Of a DNA stretch of 64,000 nt, positions 31,670 to 39,409 are shown one piece after another. Under the pieces are notes generated by a model. That model did no database searches and had not been told where the DNA came from. It was given only the letters and a program-made list of their open reading frames with translations. This stretch comes from Novosphingobium sp. (GTDB lineage: Bacteria > Pseudomonadota > Alphaproteobacteria > Sphingomonadales > Sphingomonadaceae). Numbering within the stretch: the stretch's first letter is position 1; each line of letters opens with the position of its first letter. The stretch is from assembly GCA_017744735.1 (NCBI GenBank), contig JAGIAR010000007.1:310001-374000 (forward strand), in the 5' to 3' direction. Made by a program: the position numbers and the translations under genes.

Positions 31670-31817
31670 CGCGGACTATCTGGTCCCGATCATGCTGCAT
31701 TGCAACATCGACCCCGGAACATAATTTGTATCAGACGCGAAATCTCCTGCGCCCTTCAAATCCGGCGCGGTCTTTGCCAAGAGTCGGACCGGAAATTCCA
31801 GTTCCGGAGAGCGACCG

Positions 31818-32000
31818 ATGGCCGAAATCGTCAATTTGCGGATGGCCCGCAAAGCCCGCAAGCGCTCCGGGGAGACCGCGCTGGCGGCCGCGAACCGGGC
31901 GAAGTTCGGGCAGGACAAGGCCGCGAAGCTGGCCCGTCGGCGCGAGGCCGAGCGGGCAGAGGCGCTGCTCGACGGGGCGCAGCGGGAGCGGGATTCGTGA
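31818..32000 (+). CDS. DUF4169 family protein, 60 aa
   Basis: A very short, highly charged, alanine/arginine-rich helical protein beginning MAEIVNLRMARKARKR, the hallmark of DUF4169. The function is unknown. Its TGA stop overlaps the GTG start of the next small gene (GTGA), so the pair is coupled. Confidence 0.85.
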   Translation: MAEIVNLRMARKARKRSGETALAAANRAKFGQDKAAKLARRREAERAEALLDGAQRERDS

Positions 32001-32200
32001 GGACCACCTTCCGCGAGGCGACCGTACGGCTGTATCATCTGGACGCGGAGATCGAGGGCGGCGCGGCCAGCACGCTGTTCTACGGCCCGCTGGAAGAAGC
32101 GCTGCGGATCGCCGCCGAGCAACCCGAGGAGGTGCAGGACGGCCTGTTCGTCGCAACCGATAACGATGTGGTCGCCTATCTCGACCTGGTGGAAGGATAG
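31997..32200 (+). CDS. Small hypothetical protein, 67 aa, GTG start
   Basis: An acidic small protein without a recognised family. It starts at a GTG overlapping the DUF4169 stop and ends five bases before the next ATG. Predicted features: an N-terminal strand pair (VRLYHLDAEI), a helix (PLEEALRIAAEQPEEVQ) and a C-terminal strand (DVVAYLDLVEG). DUF4169 genes elsewhere are often followed by a ribbon-helix-helix gene; this sequence does not look like one. Confidence 0.7.
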   Translation: MRTTFREATVRLYHLDAEIEGGAASTLFYGPLEEALRIAAEQPEEVQDGLFVATDNDVVAYLDLVEG

Positions 32201-32204
32201 CAGG

Positions 32205-32708
32205 ATGACGCGAAGACGCCGCGGTCTCCTGTCGGCGGCGGCCTTCCTGGCCGCCCTGCCCGCTCCGCTCGCGGCGAAAGACAGCCTCGGCGTGTTCTCC
32301 CAATGGGGCGCGTTCCGCGATCCCGCCGTCCCGCGCTGCTATGCGATCGCGATGCCGCAGGCCAACAGGGGCGCGATCGAATACCAGGCCTTCGCCAGCG
32401 TCGGCACCTGGCCCCGGCGCGCACTGCGCAACCAGCTTCATTTCCGCCTCTCGCGCCGCGTCAGCCCAGCGGGCAGGATCACGCTGCGGGTCGGCAATCA
32501 GGGCTTCGAACTGACCGGGGGCGGCGGGGATGCCTGGGCCAAAGACCGCCAGATGGACGCGGCGATCGTCGCCGCGATGCGCTCTGCCGGGGCAATGATC
32601 GTCACGGCCCGCGACCGCAACGGCAAGACTTTCAACGACAGTTATAGGCTTACCGGCGCCGCCACCGCGATGGACGCGGCGACGGTCGGCTGCGCGAAGC
32701 TGAAATAG
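32205..32708 (+). CDS. Hypothetical exported protein, 167 aa
   Basis: A signal peptide (LLSAAAFLAALPAPLAAK) with a twin-arginine-like MTRRRRGLL start is followed by a beta-rich mature part: SLGVFSQWGAFRDP, RCYAIAMPQ, RRVSPAGRITLRVGNQGFEL. Two cysteines (CYAIA and VGCAKLK) may pair. It resembles the general plan of invasion-associated locus B proteins, but I cannot confirm that family. It is the third gene of a tight operon with the two small genes before it (GGAAGGATAGCAGG leads into ATG 32205). Confidence 0.7.
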   Translation: MTRRRRGLLSAAAFLAALPAPLAAKDSLGVFSQWGAFRDPAVPRCYAIAMPQANRGAIEYQAFASVGTWPRRALRNQLHFRLSRRVSPAGRITLRVGNQGFELTGGGGDAWAKDRQMDAAIVAAMRSAGAMIVTARDRNGKTFNDSYRLTGAATAMDAATVGCAKLK

Positions 32709-32713
32709 CGAAA

Positions 32714-32737
32714 CGGGCCGGGATCGCTCCCGGCCCG
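32714..32737. terminator. Bidirectional hairpin between convergent genes
   Basis: A perfect 10-bp stem CGGGCCGGGA/TCCCGGCCCG with a TCGC loop follows the plus-strand stop and faces the end of the minus-strand beta-barrel gene. There is no strong T-run. Confidence 0.5.
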
Positions 32738-32766
32738 CCGCGCACGCGCTTCCGGACCACAAGGGG

Positions 32767-33432
32767 TCAGAAGCGCACCCCGACGCCGACGACGCCCTGG
32801 TTGCGGTCGACGTCGACGTCGAAGCGATCGCTTTCGAGCCCGCTCGGCGCGTTCACCTCGCCGCGGCCGTAGTTCGAATAGCGGTATTCGCCCTTCACGT
32901 AGAAGTTCTTGGTAAGGTTGAACTGGATCCCCGCACCCACGCGCCAGCCGTCGAGATCGATGTTGGTGCGGGTGTCGGTGGTGTTGTCGGTCGCCAGCAC
33001 GTCGTAGCGCGCATTGGTGTAGCCGCCCTTGGCGTAGATCAGCGTGTTCGAGCTGATCGGCACGCCCACGCGCACGCCGGCGTAGAGATCCCGGCCCGCC
33101 TTGATGTTGCTCACGCCGAAGGTGGTGAAGCCGAAAGTGTCGTAATCGGTCTTGGCGGAGGAATCCATCCATTCGCCTTCGGCACCGATCACGACGCCGC
33201 CGAGATCGACGTCGTAGCCGACGCCGACGCCGTAGTTCACATTGTCGATCGACTGGTCGAGATCGTCGGCATTGTCGATGTCGGCGCTGCTGCCCGGACG
33301 GCTGCTGTCGTAGCCGACGAGGCCTTCCACGCGGAAGCCGGTGAAGTTCGAAGTGTCGGTGTCCTGCGCGGCTGCCGGAACCGCGAACAGCGCGGTCGAG
33401 GCCGCCGCGAGGAGGAAGATGGTCTTGGTCAT
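32767..33432 (-). CDS. Outer-membrane beta-barrel protein (porin family)
   Basis: A 221-residue outer-membrane protein. The signal peptide is IFLLAAASTALFAVPAAAQ. The mature part consists of alternating strands (FRVEGLVGYD, NYGVGVGYDVDLGGVVIGAEGEW, RDLYAGVRVG, TLIYAKGGYTNARYD, GWRVGAGIQF, FYVKGEYRYSNYG) and ends GVVGVGVRF with the C-terminal Phe recognised by the Bam machinery. This is an OmpA-like/OMP_b-brl 8-strand barrel. ATG 33432 is preceded by GGAG. The upstream region to 33600 is AT-rich and holds its promoter. Confidence 0.9.
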   Translation of the reverse strand: MTKTIFLLAAASTALFAVPAAAQDTDTSNFTGFRVEGLVGYDSSRPGSSADIDNADDLDQSIDNVNYGVGVGYDVDLGGVVIGAEGEWMDSSAKTDYDTFGFTTFGVSNIKAGRDLYAGVRVGVPISSNTLIYAKGGYTNARYDVLATDNTTDTRTNIDLDGWRVGAGIQFNLTKNFYVKGEYRYSNYGRGEVNAPSGLESDRFDVDVDRNQGVVGVGVRF

Positions 33433-33653
33433 TTTTATAACTCCGATAGTGCCTGCGGCGATCCTTGCCGCCCGCATCGACGAGAAGCCACGGCACCATG
33501 CGGAAGTTTCCTGAACCTCAGATAACAAAAATATTGTTGTATTTCAGCAACATAAATTCGCGACAAGCCGAGCCATCAACGCGGCGGGCGACCGGAACGG
33601 TCTGCCGCGCCGGGCGTTTGCGCGGGCTTTGCCATCGGCGAAGCAGCGCCTAT

Positions 33654-34895
33654 ATGCGCCGCATCGTGACCCACACACCGCTCATCCCGATCCCGGGGCA
33701 ATTCGACCCCGTAGCCGTTCCGCGCGACGTGACCCCGCGTGGCGATGGCCGTGTCGACCTGCTCGGCCTGCCGCGCCAGCGCATCGCGACGCTGTTCGAA
33801 GAGGCCGGGCTGGATGCGAAGCAGGCAAAGCTGCGCTCGCGCCAGGTGTATCACTGGCTCTATCATCGCGGGGTCACCGAATTCGACGCGATGACCGACA
33901 TCGCCAAGACCATGCGCCCGTGGCTGACCGAGCGCTTCGTGATCGGCCGGCCCGAGGTGGTCGAGGCCCAGCATTCGACCGACGGCACCCGCAAGTGGCT
34001 GCTGCGCACCGCCGACGGCCACGATTTCGAGATGGTGTTCATTCCCGACGCGGATCGCGGCACGCTGTGCGTCTCGAGCCAGGTCGGCTGCACCCTCAAC
34101 TGCACCTTCTGCCACACCGGCACGATGAAGCTGGTCCGCAACCTGACCCCCGGCGAGATCGTCGGACAGGTGATGCTGGCGCGCGACGCGCTGGGCGAAT
34201 GGCCGAAGGGGCGGATGGACGTCGCCGAAGAGGAAGACGAGGCCGAATACACCTCCGATGGCCGCCTGCTCACCAACATCGTGATGATGGGCATGGGTGA
34301 GCCGCTCTACAATTTCGACAATGTCCGCGATGCGCTCAAGCTGGTGATGGACGGCGACGGGCTCGCCCTGTCGAAGCGCCGGATCACGCTTTCGACCAGC
34401 GGCGTGGTCCCGATGATGGAGCGCTGCGGCGAGGAGATCGGGGTCAATCTCGCGGTCTCGCTCCACGCGGTGACCAAGCCGGTGCGCGACGAGATCGTGC
34501 CGATCAACCGCAAGTACGGGATCGAGGAACTGCTTTCGGCCTGCGCAGCCTATCCCGGCGCGTCGAATGCCCGGCGCATCACTTTTGAATATGTGATGCT
34601 CAAGGACAAGAACGACAGCGACGACGATGCCCGCGAGCTGATCCGGCTGATCAAGCACTACAAGCTGCCCGCCAAGGTGAACCTGATCCCGTTCAATCCC
34701 TGGCCCGGGGCGGTCTACGAATGCTCCGATCCCGAGCGGATCCGGCGCTTTTCGGAAATCGTGTTCGAAGCCGGCATCTCCGCCCCGGTCCGCACCCCGC
34801 GCGGGCGCGACATCGACGCCGCCTGCGGGCAGCTCAAGACCGCCGCGGAAAAGAAGAGCCGGGCGGAACGGGATCGGGAGGCGGCGGCTGGCTGA
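33654..34895 (+). CDS. rlmN: 23S rRNA (adenine-2503-C2)-methyltransferase RlmN
   Basis: A 413-residue radical SAM enzyme that methylates A2503 of 23S rRNA and A37 of some tRNAs. The Fe-S cluster motif is C-x3-C-x2-C in [11 protein letters not shown], and the methyl-carrying Cys lies in DIDAACGQL near the end. [12 protein letters not shown] and [12 protein letters not shown] are family signatures. The N-terminal HTH-like domain is present. I start at ATG 33654 (MRRIVTHTP); the frame is open to 33465. Confidence 0.95.
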   Translation: MRRIVTHTPLIPIPGQFDPVAVPRDVTPRGDGRVDLLGLPRQRIATLFEEAGLDAKQAKLRSRQVYHWLYHRGVTEFDAMTDIAKTMRPWLTERFVIGRPEVVEAQHSTDGTRKWLLRTADGHDFEMVFIPDADRGTLCVSSQVGCTLNCTFCHTGTMKLVRNLTPGEIVGQVMLARDALGEWPKGRMDVAEEEDEAEYTSDGRLLTNIVMMGMGEPLYNFDNVRDALKLVMDGDGLALSKRRITLSTSGVVPMMERCGEEIGVNLAVSLHAVTKPVRDEIVPINRKYGIEELLSACAAYPGASNARRITFEYVMLKDKNDSDDDARELIRLIKHYKLPAKVNLIPFNPWPGAVYECSDPERIRRFSEIVFEAGISAPVRTPRGRDIDAACGQLKTAAEKKSRAERDREAAAG

Positions 34896-34900
34896 TCGCG

Positions 34901-34967
34901 TTCCTGCGAAAGCGGGAACCCAGGGCCCGACTCCCAGCGCTTGCCCTGGACTCCGGCTTTCGCCGGA
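34901..34967. repeat. Bimodular hairpin repeat between convergent genes
   Basis: The first module is TTCCTGCGAAAGCGGGAA and the second is CTCCGGCTTTCGCCGGAG, separated by CCCAGGGC...GCCCTGG. This two-hairpin element is a common sphingomonad intergenic repeat and could end both transcripts. Confidence 0.75.
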
Positions 34968-34973
34968 GATCGG

Positions 34974-35411
34974 TTACTCGAAATTCTCGAGATCGAACCG
35001 CTCCCGCGCCGCGGCGATCGCTTCGCGATTGCCGACCGCCCAGGCGCCGAGCACGTTGACCGGTCCCTGCAGCGACTGGCCCAGCTCGGTCAGTGCGTAA
35101 TCGACCCGCGGCGGGATGCTGGGAGTGACCGTGCGACTCACCAGCCCGTCGCGCTCGAGCCCGCGCAGGGTGCGGGTGAGCATGCGCTGAGAAATCCCGG
35201 CGATCGCGCGGCGCAGCTCGTTGAAGCGCAGCGCGCCGGCGCCGAGGTTCATCACCACCTGCATCGACCATTTGTCTCCGACCCGGTTGAGCACCTCGGT
35301 GACGGTCTGACAGGTAGTGCCGGTATGGACTACGGGAGTGGCGGCAGGCACACCGATGTGACTATCGGACAATAAAGTGCCTTCTTGCGCTGGGGCGGTG
35401 ATGGTTTCCAT
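34974..35411 (-). CDS. HxlR family transcriptional regulator
   Basis: A 145-residue winged-helix regulator of the HxlR/YtfH type: CQTVTEVLNRVGDKWSMQVVMNL, then FNELRRAIAGISQRMLTRTLRGLERDGLV, then PRVDYALTELGQSL. The conserved early Cys lies in TTCQTV; in several family members it senses quinones or electrophiles. It is divergent from azoR with 38 bp between, so it very likely controls azoR and itself. The start at 35411 follows AGGGG; an ATG at 35429 lacks a ribosome-binding site. Confidence 0.92.
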   Translation of the reverse strand: METITAPAQEGTLLSDSHIGVPAATPVVHTGTTCQTVTEVLNRVGDKWSMQVVMNLGAGALRFNELRRAIAGISQRMLTRTLRGLERDGLVSRTVTPSIPPRVDYALTELGQSLQGPVNVLGAWAVGNREAIAAARERFDLENFE

Positions 35412-35449
35412 ATGGCCCCTGGTTATCATTTGTTACCGGAGTAGTCCCC

Positions 35450-36046
35450 ATGAAAATCCTGCATATCGACAGCGCCACCACCGGGGCCCACTCGGTCACC
35501 CGCGAGCTTTCCGCCGCGATCGTCGCGCATCTCAAGACCAAGCACGAAGACGCCGAGGTTACCGTGCTCGATCTCGGCACCATGCCGCTGCCGCATCTCG
35601 ATCCTGTCTCCACCGGCGCGATTCGCCTGCCGGCCGACCAGCACACCGACGACATGAAGGCCGCCTTCCCGGCCGAACGCGCGGTGCTCGACCAGTTCCT
35701 CGCCTCGGACATCGTGGTGATCGGCGCGCCGATGTACAATTTCACCATCCCCTCCGCGCTCAAGTCCTGGCTCGACCGGCTTGGCGTTCCGGGCGTCACC
35801 TTCGGCTATTCGGAGGCCGGCCCGACCGGTTTCGCCGGCGGGCGCCGGGTGATCATCGCCTCCTCGCGCGGCGGCGCCTATGAAGAAGGCAATCCGGCCG
35901 AGCATCAGGAAAGCCTGCTCAAGGTGTTCTTCGGCTTCATTGGCATTCCCGACCTGGAATTCATCCGCGCCGAGAAGATCGGCTTCGGTCCCGAAGCCCG
36001 CGAGCAGGCGATCGCCGATGCGAAGGAAGCCATCCTCAAACTGTGA
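35450..36046 (+). CDS. azoR: FMN-dependent NADH:quinone/azo oxidoreductase
   Basis: A 198-residue flavodoxin-fold reductase (AzoR) that reduces quinones and azo compounds with NADH. The FMN site is visible in HIDSATTGAHSVTRELS, in GAPMYNFTIPSALKSWLDR and in ASSRGGAYE. It is divergent from an HxlR regulator, a common pairing for quinone or electrophile detoxification. Confidence 0.93.
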   Translation: MKILHIDSATTGAHSVTRELSAAIVAHLKTKHEDAEVTVLDLGTMPLPHLDPVSTGAIRLPADQHTDDMKAAFPAERAVLDQFLASDIVVIGAPMYNFTIPSALKSWLDRLGVPGVTFGYSEAGPTGFAGGRRVIIASSRGGAYEEGNPAEHQESLLKVFFGFIGIPDLEFIRAEKIGFGPEAREQAIADAKEAILKL

Positions 36047-36117
36047 TAGCCGGCCGACGAAAACACTCGGCTCGTCGATTTTGTTAATTTTGAACGCTTA
36101 GTTCATGAACGGATCAG

Positions 36118-36164
36118 GTTCAGTCTCCTAGAAGGGGTTCATCAACCCAGTCAGGAGACTGAAC
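36118..36164 (+). promoter_or_regulatory. 5'-leader hairpin masking the ribosome-binding site of the glycine-zipper gene
   Basis: GTTCAGTCTCCT (36118-36129) is a perfect 12-bp inverse of AGGAGACTGAAC (36153-36164), which contains the AGGAG Shine-Dalgarno and ends at the ATG. An inner GGGTT/AACCC stem strengthens the fold. In the RNA the ribosome-binding site would be fully paired. Confidence 0.75.
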
Positions 36165-36590
36165 ATGAAGAAGCTTATGATCGCCACTGCGGCCGCTGCG
36201 GCCGCTTCGATGACCCTCGCGGCCGCACCGGCTTCGGCGGAACGTCCCTACGGTTCGTACGAACAGACCGGCTACCACGACTACAACTACGGCCGCGCCG
36301 GCTACGACCGGCACTATGACCGCGGTTATAACGAATACGACAATTATGGCCGCTATCGCGAACCGCGCCGGATCGGCCGCAACGACCGCGTGTGGCGCGG
36401 CAACGACGGCCGCTACTATTGCCGTCGCGACAACGGCACCACCGGCCTGATCGTCGGTGCCGCCGGGGGGGCCCTGCTGGGCCGCGCGATCGACACCCAT
36501 GGCGAACGGGCGACCGGCACGATCCTCGGCGCGGTGCTCGGCGGCCTGCTCGGCAAGAGCATCGACCAGAGCGATGCCCGCTGCCGCTAA
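36165..36590 (+). CDS. Glycine-zipper 2TM-domain envelope protein, 141 aa
   Basis: A signal peptide (MTLAAAPASAE) is followed by a Tyr/Gly/Arg-rich linker (GYHDYNYGRAGYDRHYDRGYN), the segment WRGNDGRYYCRRDNGTTG, and a glycine-zipper hairpin LIVGAAGGALLGRAID...TGTILGAVLGGLLGKSID of the Rick_17kDa_Anti type. Such domains insert in membranes; the protein is probably in the outer membrane or periplasm. A paralogue lies at 37696. The AGGAG site is buried in a leader hairpin. Its stop overlaps the convergent PhzF gene by four bases. Confidence 0.88.
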   Translation: MKKLMIATAAAAAASMTLAAAPASAERPYGSYEQTGYHDYNYGRAGYDRHYDRGYNEYDNYGRYREPRRIGRNDRVWRGNDGRYYCRRDNGTTGLIVGAAGGALLGRAIDTHGERATGTILGAVLGGLLGKSIDQSDARCR

Positions 36591-37444
36591 GGCCTGAAAG
36601 CCTCGAACTCCGGTAGGGCCGCACCGCGCGCAACCGTCGCGGTGCGGCCTCCGATCCATATGGCGCCCTCAGCGTCGCGCGCGCAGTGAACGATCCCTTC
36701 CGCGCCGACCTTCTGGCCTTGCCCCGCACGATAATCGCCCGCGGCAAGGCCGTTTTCGAACAGATGCACCGCAACCCCGGCGTTGAAACTGCCGGTGACC
36801 GGGTCTTCCTTCACCCGGCCGTGCGTGTCGGCGAAGAAGGCGCGCACTTCCCAGCCCAGCTCCGACCCCGCGGGGTGCGGCCCGACAAGCCCGACATCGG
36901 TGCCCAGCGGGGCCTTGGGTGCGGGTTCAGCCGCGAGCACTGCTTCCGCCGTTCCCAGCCGCAGCATCTTCCAGCCCGGCCCGTTCGCGACATGCGCCGC
37001 TTCGATCACCTGTGCGCGATCCACCCCTGAGACTCTGAGCGCCTCAGCCAGCTCCTCCTCGTCCAGCGGCCCGGTGCGAATCAGCGGCGGGGCGCGGAAT
37101 GCGAGCGCCCCGCCCTCGCGCCGCACTTCTACCAGACCGGCGCCGCACTGCTGGATCGCCACCCCGTCTTCGTGCGGCACGCCCCCGGCCTCGAGCCAGG
37201 CGTGGCAGCTGCCGAGCGTAGGGTGCCCCGCGAAGGGCAGTTCTCCGCCCGGATAGAAGATCCGCACCCGGTAATCGGCGCGCGAATCGGTCGGTGGCAG
37301 CAGGAAGGTGGTCTCGGAGAAGTTGAGCCATTGGGTCAGCCGCAGCATCTGCGCGTCGCTCAGCCCCTCGCCGCCGCGGACCACCGCCAGCGGATTGCCG
37401 CGCAGCGGCACCGAACCGAACACATCCACCAGATCGAGTTGCAT
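36587..37444 (-). CDS. PhzF family epimerase/isomerase
   Basis: A 285-residue member of the PhzF/DAP-epimerase fold. Signatures are the N-terminal VDVFGSVPLRGNPLAVV, the catalytic Glu in LNFSETTFLLPP, PGGELPFAGHPTLGSCHAWL, and EDPVTGSFNAGVAVHL. The family includes phenazine isomerase, but most members have unknown substrates; no phenazine genes are present here. It lies between the two glycine-zipper paralogues on the opposite strand. Confidence 0.92.
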   Translation of the reverse strand: MQLDLVDVFGSVPLRGNPLAVVRGGEGLSDAQMLRLTQWLNFSETTFLLPPTDSRADYRVRIFYPGGELPFAGHPTLGSCHAWLEAGGVPHEDGVAIQQCGAGLVEVRREGGALAFRAPPLIRTGPLDEEELAEALRVSGVDRAQVIEAAHVANGPGWKMLRLGTAEAVLAAEPAPKAPLGTDVGLVGPHPAGSELGWEVRAFFADTHGRVKEDPVTGSFNAGVAVHLFENGLAAGDYRAGQGQKVGAEGIVHCARDAEGAIWIGGRTATVARGAALPEFEAFRP

Positions 37445-37642
37445 CGTCCTTCCCCTCCGAGTCCGTCGCGCCCCGAGCCGGACGCCTGCCTAGCCATGTT
37501 TCCACCGCCTCGAAACGCCGCGCCGACGGCGCGATCTCCGTTCGTCGCACGGGCTTTGCACGCTTCAACGCCCATTCCGCACGGCCCATCGCCGAAATGC
37601 CGTTCCAACGGGACGTTCACCGGAGGTTGGGGATCAAGCGTC

Positions 37643-37694
37643 GCATGTTTCCGTTATCGCGACACCACTCGCAGAGAAACGGAAAGGTACATGC
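37643..37694 (+). promoter_or_regulatory. 5'-leader hairpin at the second glycine-zipper gene
   Basis: GCATG+TTTCCGTT (37643-37655) pairs with AACGGAAA (37678-37685) and CATGC (37690-37694), leaving GGTA bulged. The GGAAAGG ribosome-binding region is partly inside the stem, one base before the ATG region. Confidence 0.5.
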
Positions 37695-37695
37695 G

Positions 37696-38049
37696 ATGAA
37701 AAAGGTTCTTCTTGCGGTCGCCGCCGTGACGCTGGCGATCCCGACGATGCCGGCGGTGGCCAAAGACCATGGCCGCCACCACTATTCGAACACCTACGAT
37801 AGCTATGGCCGCTATCGCGAGCCGCGCCGCCTGCATCGCGGCGACCGGATGTGGCAGGGCAAGGACGGGCGGTATTACTGCCGCCGCGACAACGGCACGA
37901 CCGGTCTGATCATCGGCGCTGCCGGCGGTGCGCTGGTGGGCCGCGCGGTCGACACCCATGGCGAGCGTACGACCGGCACCATTCTCGGCGCCGTCGTCGG
38001 CGGCCTGCTCGGCCGCGAGGTCGATCGCGGGAATGCCCGCTGCCGTTAA
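37696..38049 (+). CDS. Glycine-zipper 2TM-domain envelope protein, 117 aa (paralogue)
   Basis: A signal peptide (LLAVAAVTLAIPTMPAVAK) is followed by YDSYGRYREPRRLHRGDRMW and GKDGRYYCRRDNGTTG, nearly identical to the product at 36165, and the same glycine zipper LIIGAAGGALVGRAVD...TGTILGAVVGGLLGREVD. It is shorter because the Tyr-rich linker is reduced. The start is ATG 37696. A strong terminator follows. Confidence 0.87.
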   Translation: MKKVLLAVAAVTLAIPTMPAVAKDHGRHHYSNTYDSYGRYREPRRLHRGDRMWQGKDGRYYCRRDNGTTGLIIGAAGGALVGRAVDTHGERTTGTILGAVVGGLLGREVDRGNARCR

Positions 38050-38075
38050 GCGCAGCCTGCCGAGCTGAGAGAAAC

Positions 38076-38107
38076 GGGCCGCGCGGCGAAAGCCGCGCGG
38101 CCCTTTC
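38076..38107 (+). terminator. Terminator after the second glycine-zipper gene
   Basis: A perfect 12-bp stem GGGCCGCGCGGC/GCCGCGCGGCCC with a GAAA tetraloop is followed by TTTC. Confidence 0.7.
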
Positions 38108-38190
38108 ACGATATGCGACCCGCTTGCGCCGCGCCCGCTCCGCTGCCAGAGTCGCAAGCACGCTAAGCAATTGCAATTCGGAGAGCCCCC

Positions 38191-39399
38191 ATGATCGAAA
38201 CGCCGCTGGTTTCCTGCGACGATCATCTCGACCTCAACATGCTGCCGGCCGACGTCTGGACCAGGCGCATGGGCGAGAAATGGGGCGATCGCGCGCCGCA
38301 TATCGAGATCGCCGAGAACGGCATGGCGCAGTGGATCGCCGACGGGCAGAGCTGGGGCATGTGGTCGGGCAAACCCTTCCGCTTCGGCGACGGCCCCAAG
38401 CCGATCCTCACCGCCTACGACCGCGGCGGGATCGACGACACCAGCGAGCTGCGCGCGGGCAACCCGGTGCTGCGGCTGCAGGACATGGATCGCGACAAGG
38501 TCTGGGCGCATATCGTGTTCGGCCCGGTGACCTCGATCAAGACCGCAGATCCCGAGTTCATGGCCGCCTGCTACGCCGCCTATAACGACTGGCTCTACGA
38601 GGATTTCTGCGTTGCCGCGCCCGACCGGCTGATCGGCGTCGCGATGCTGCCGCCGCATCCGGAGCCAGCGATCGCCGAGCTCAAGCGCCTCGCCGCGCGC
38701 GGCGGGGTACGCCAGGCGAACCTGCAGATCGCGGTCGCCGAACCGCGGCTCGAGGATCCGCGGTGGGAGCCGCTGTTCGCGCTGCTGGAGGAGAGCGGCA
38801 TCGTGCTGTCGTTCCACGTCACCGTGTTCCCCGGCGTGACCAAGGCGTTCGACAAATACAAGGGCAGCCCCGGCGCGACCTTCCTCCACGCCAAGATGTT
38901 CATCGAGCAGTTCCTCGATCCCTTCGTCGACCTGTTCGCCTGGGGCATCCTCGAACGCCATCCCGGCCTCAAGATCGTGATCGCCGAAAGCGGGGTGGGC
39001 TGGGTGCCCTGGGTGGTCGAGGAGCTCGACTATCGCCACTACCGCCTGTGGGAATGCGCCGACTACTGGGACGACAAGGGCGGCATCCCCCACAAGCTGA
39101 AGCCTTCCGAAGTGTTCCGCCGCCAGGTCTACGGTACCTTCCAGCAGAGCCCCACCGCGATGCGGCTGCTCGAGTTCTGGGGGCCGGACAATCTGCTGTG
39201 GGCGAGCGACTATCCGCACCCCGATTCGATCTGGCCCAACAGCCAGCGCACGATCTCCCAGACGATGGGCCACATGGCGATCGACGACGTGCGGCGGATC
39301 TGCGGCGGCAATGCGGCCAAGCTCTACGGGCTCGATCTCTCCAAGGCGACCGTGCTCGGCAAGCTCGACGTCGGTTACGAGGCCGTCGCAGCGGAATAG
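38191..39399 (+). CDS. Amidohydrolase family protein (amidohydrolase_2 type)
   Basis: A 402-residue TIM-barrel metal enzyme of the amidohydrolase_2 / ACMSD-related group, whose members decarboxylate or hydrolyse aromatic and related acids. Visible elements are SCDDHLDLN near the start (a variant of the first metal motif), ADRL-IGVAMLPPHP, LSFHVTVFPG, ERHPGLKIVIAESGVGWVPW, and the C-terminal ASDYPHPDSIWPNS carrying the catalytic Asp. The substrate is unknown. The next gene starts 10 bp after its stop, so they may be co-transcribed. Confidence 0.87.
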   Translation: MIETPLVSCDDHLDLNMLPADVWTRRMGEKWGDRAPHIEIAENGMAQWIADGQSWGMWSGKPFRFGDGPKPILTAYDRGGIDDTSELRAGNPVLRLQDMDRDKVWAHIVFGPVTSIKTADPEFMAACYAAYNDWLYEDFCVAAPDRLIGVAMLPPHPEPAIAELKRLAARGGVRQANLQIAVAEPRLEDPRWEPLFALLEESGIVLSFHVTVFPGVTKAFDKYKGSPGATFLHAKMFIEQFLDPFVDLFAWGILERHPGLKIVIAESGVGWVPWVVEELDYRHYRLWECADYWDDKGGIPHKLKPSEVFRRQVYGTFQQSPTAMRLLEFWGPDNLLWASDYPHPDSIWPNSQRTISQTMGHMAIDDVRRICGGNAAKLYGLDLSKATVLGKLDVGYEAVAAE

Positions 39400-39409
39400 G
39401 ATCGGGGGA

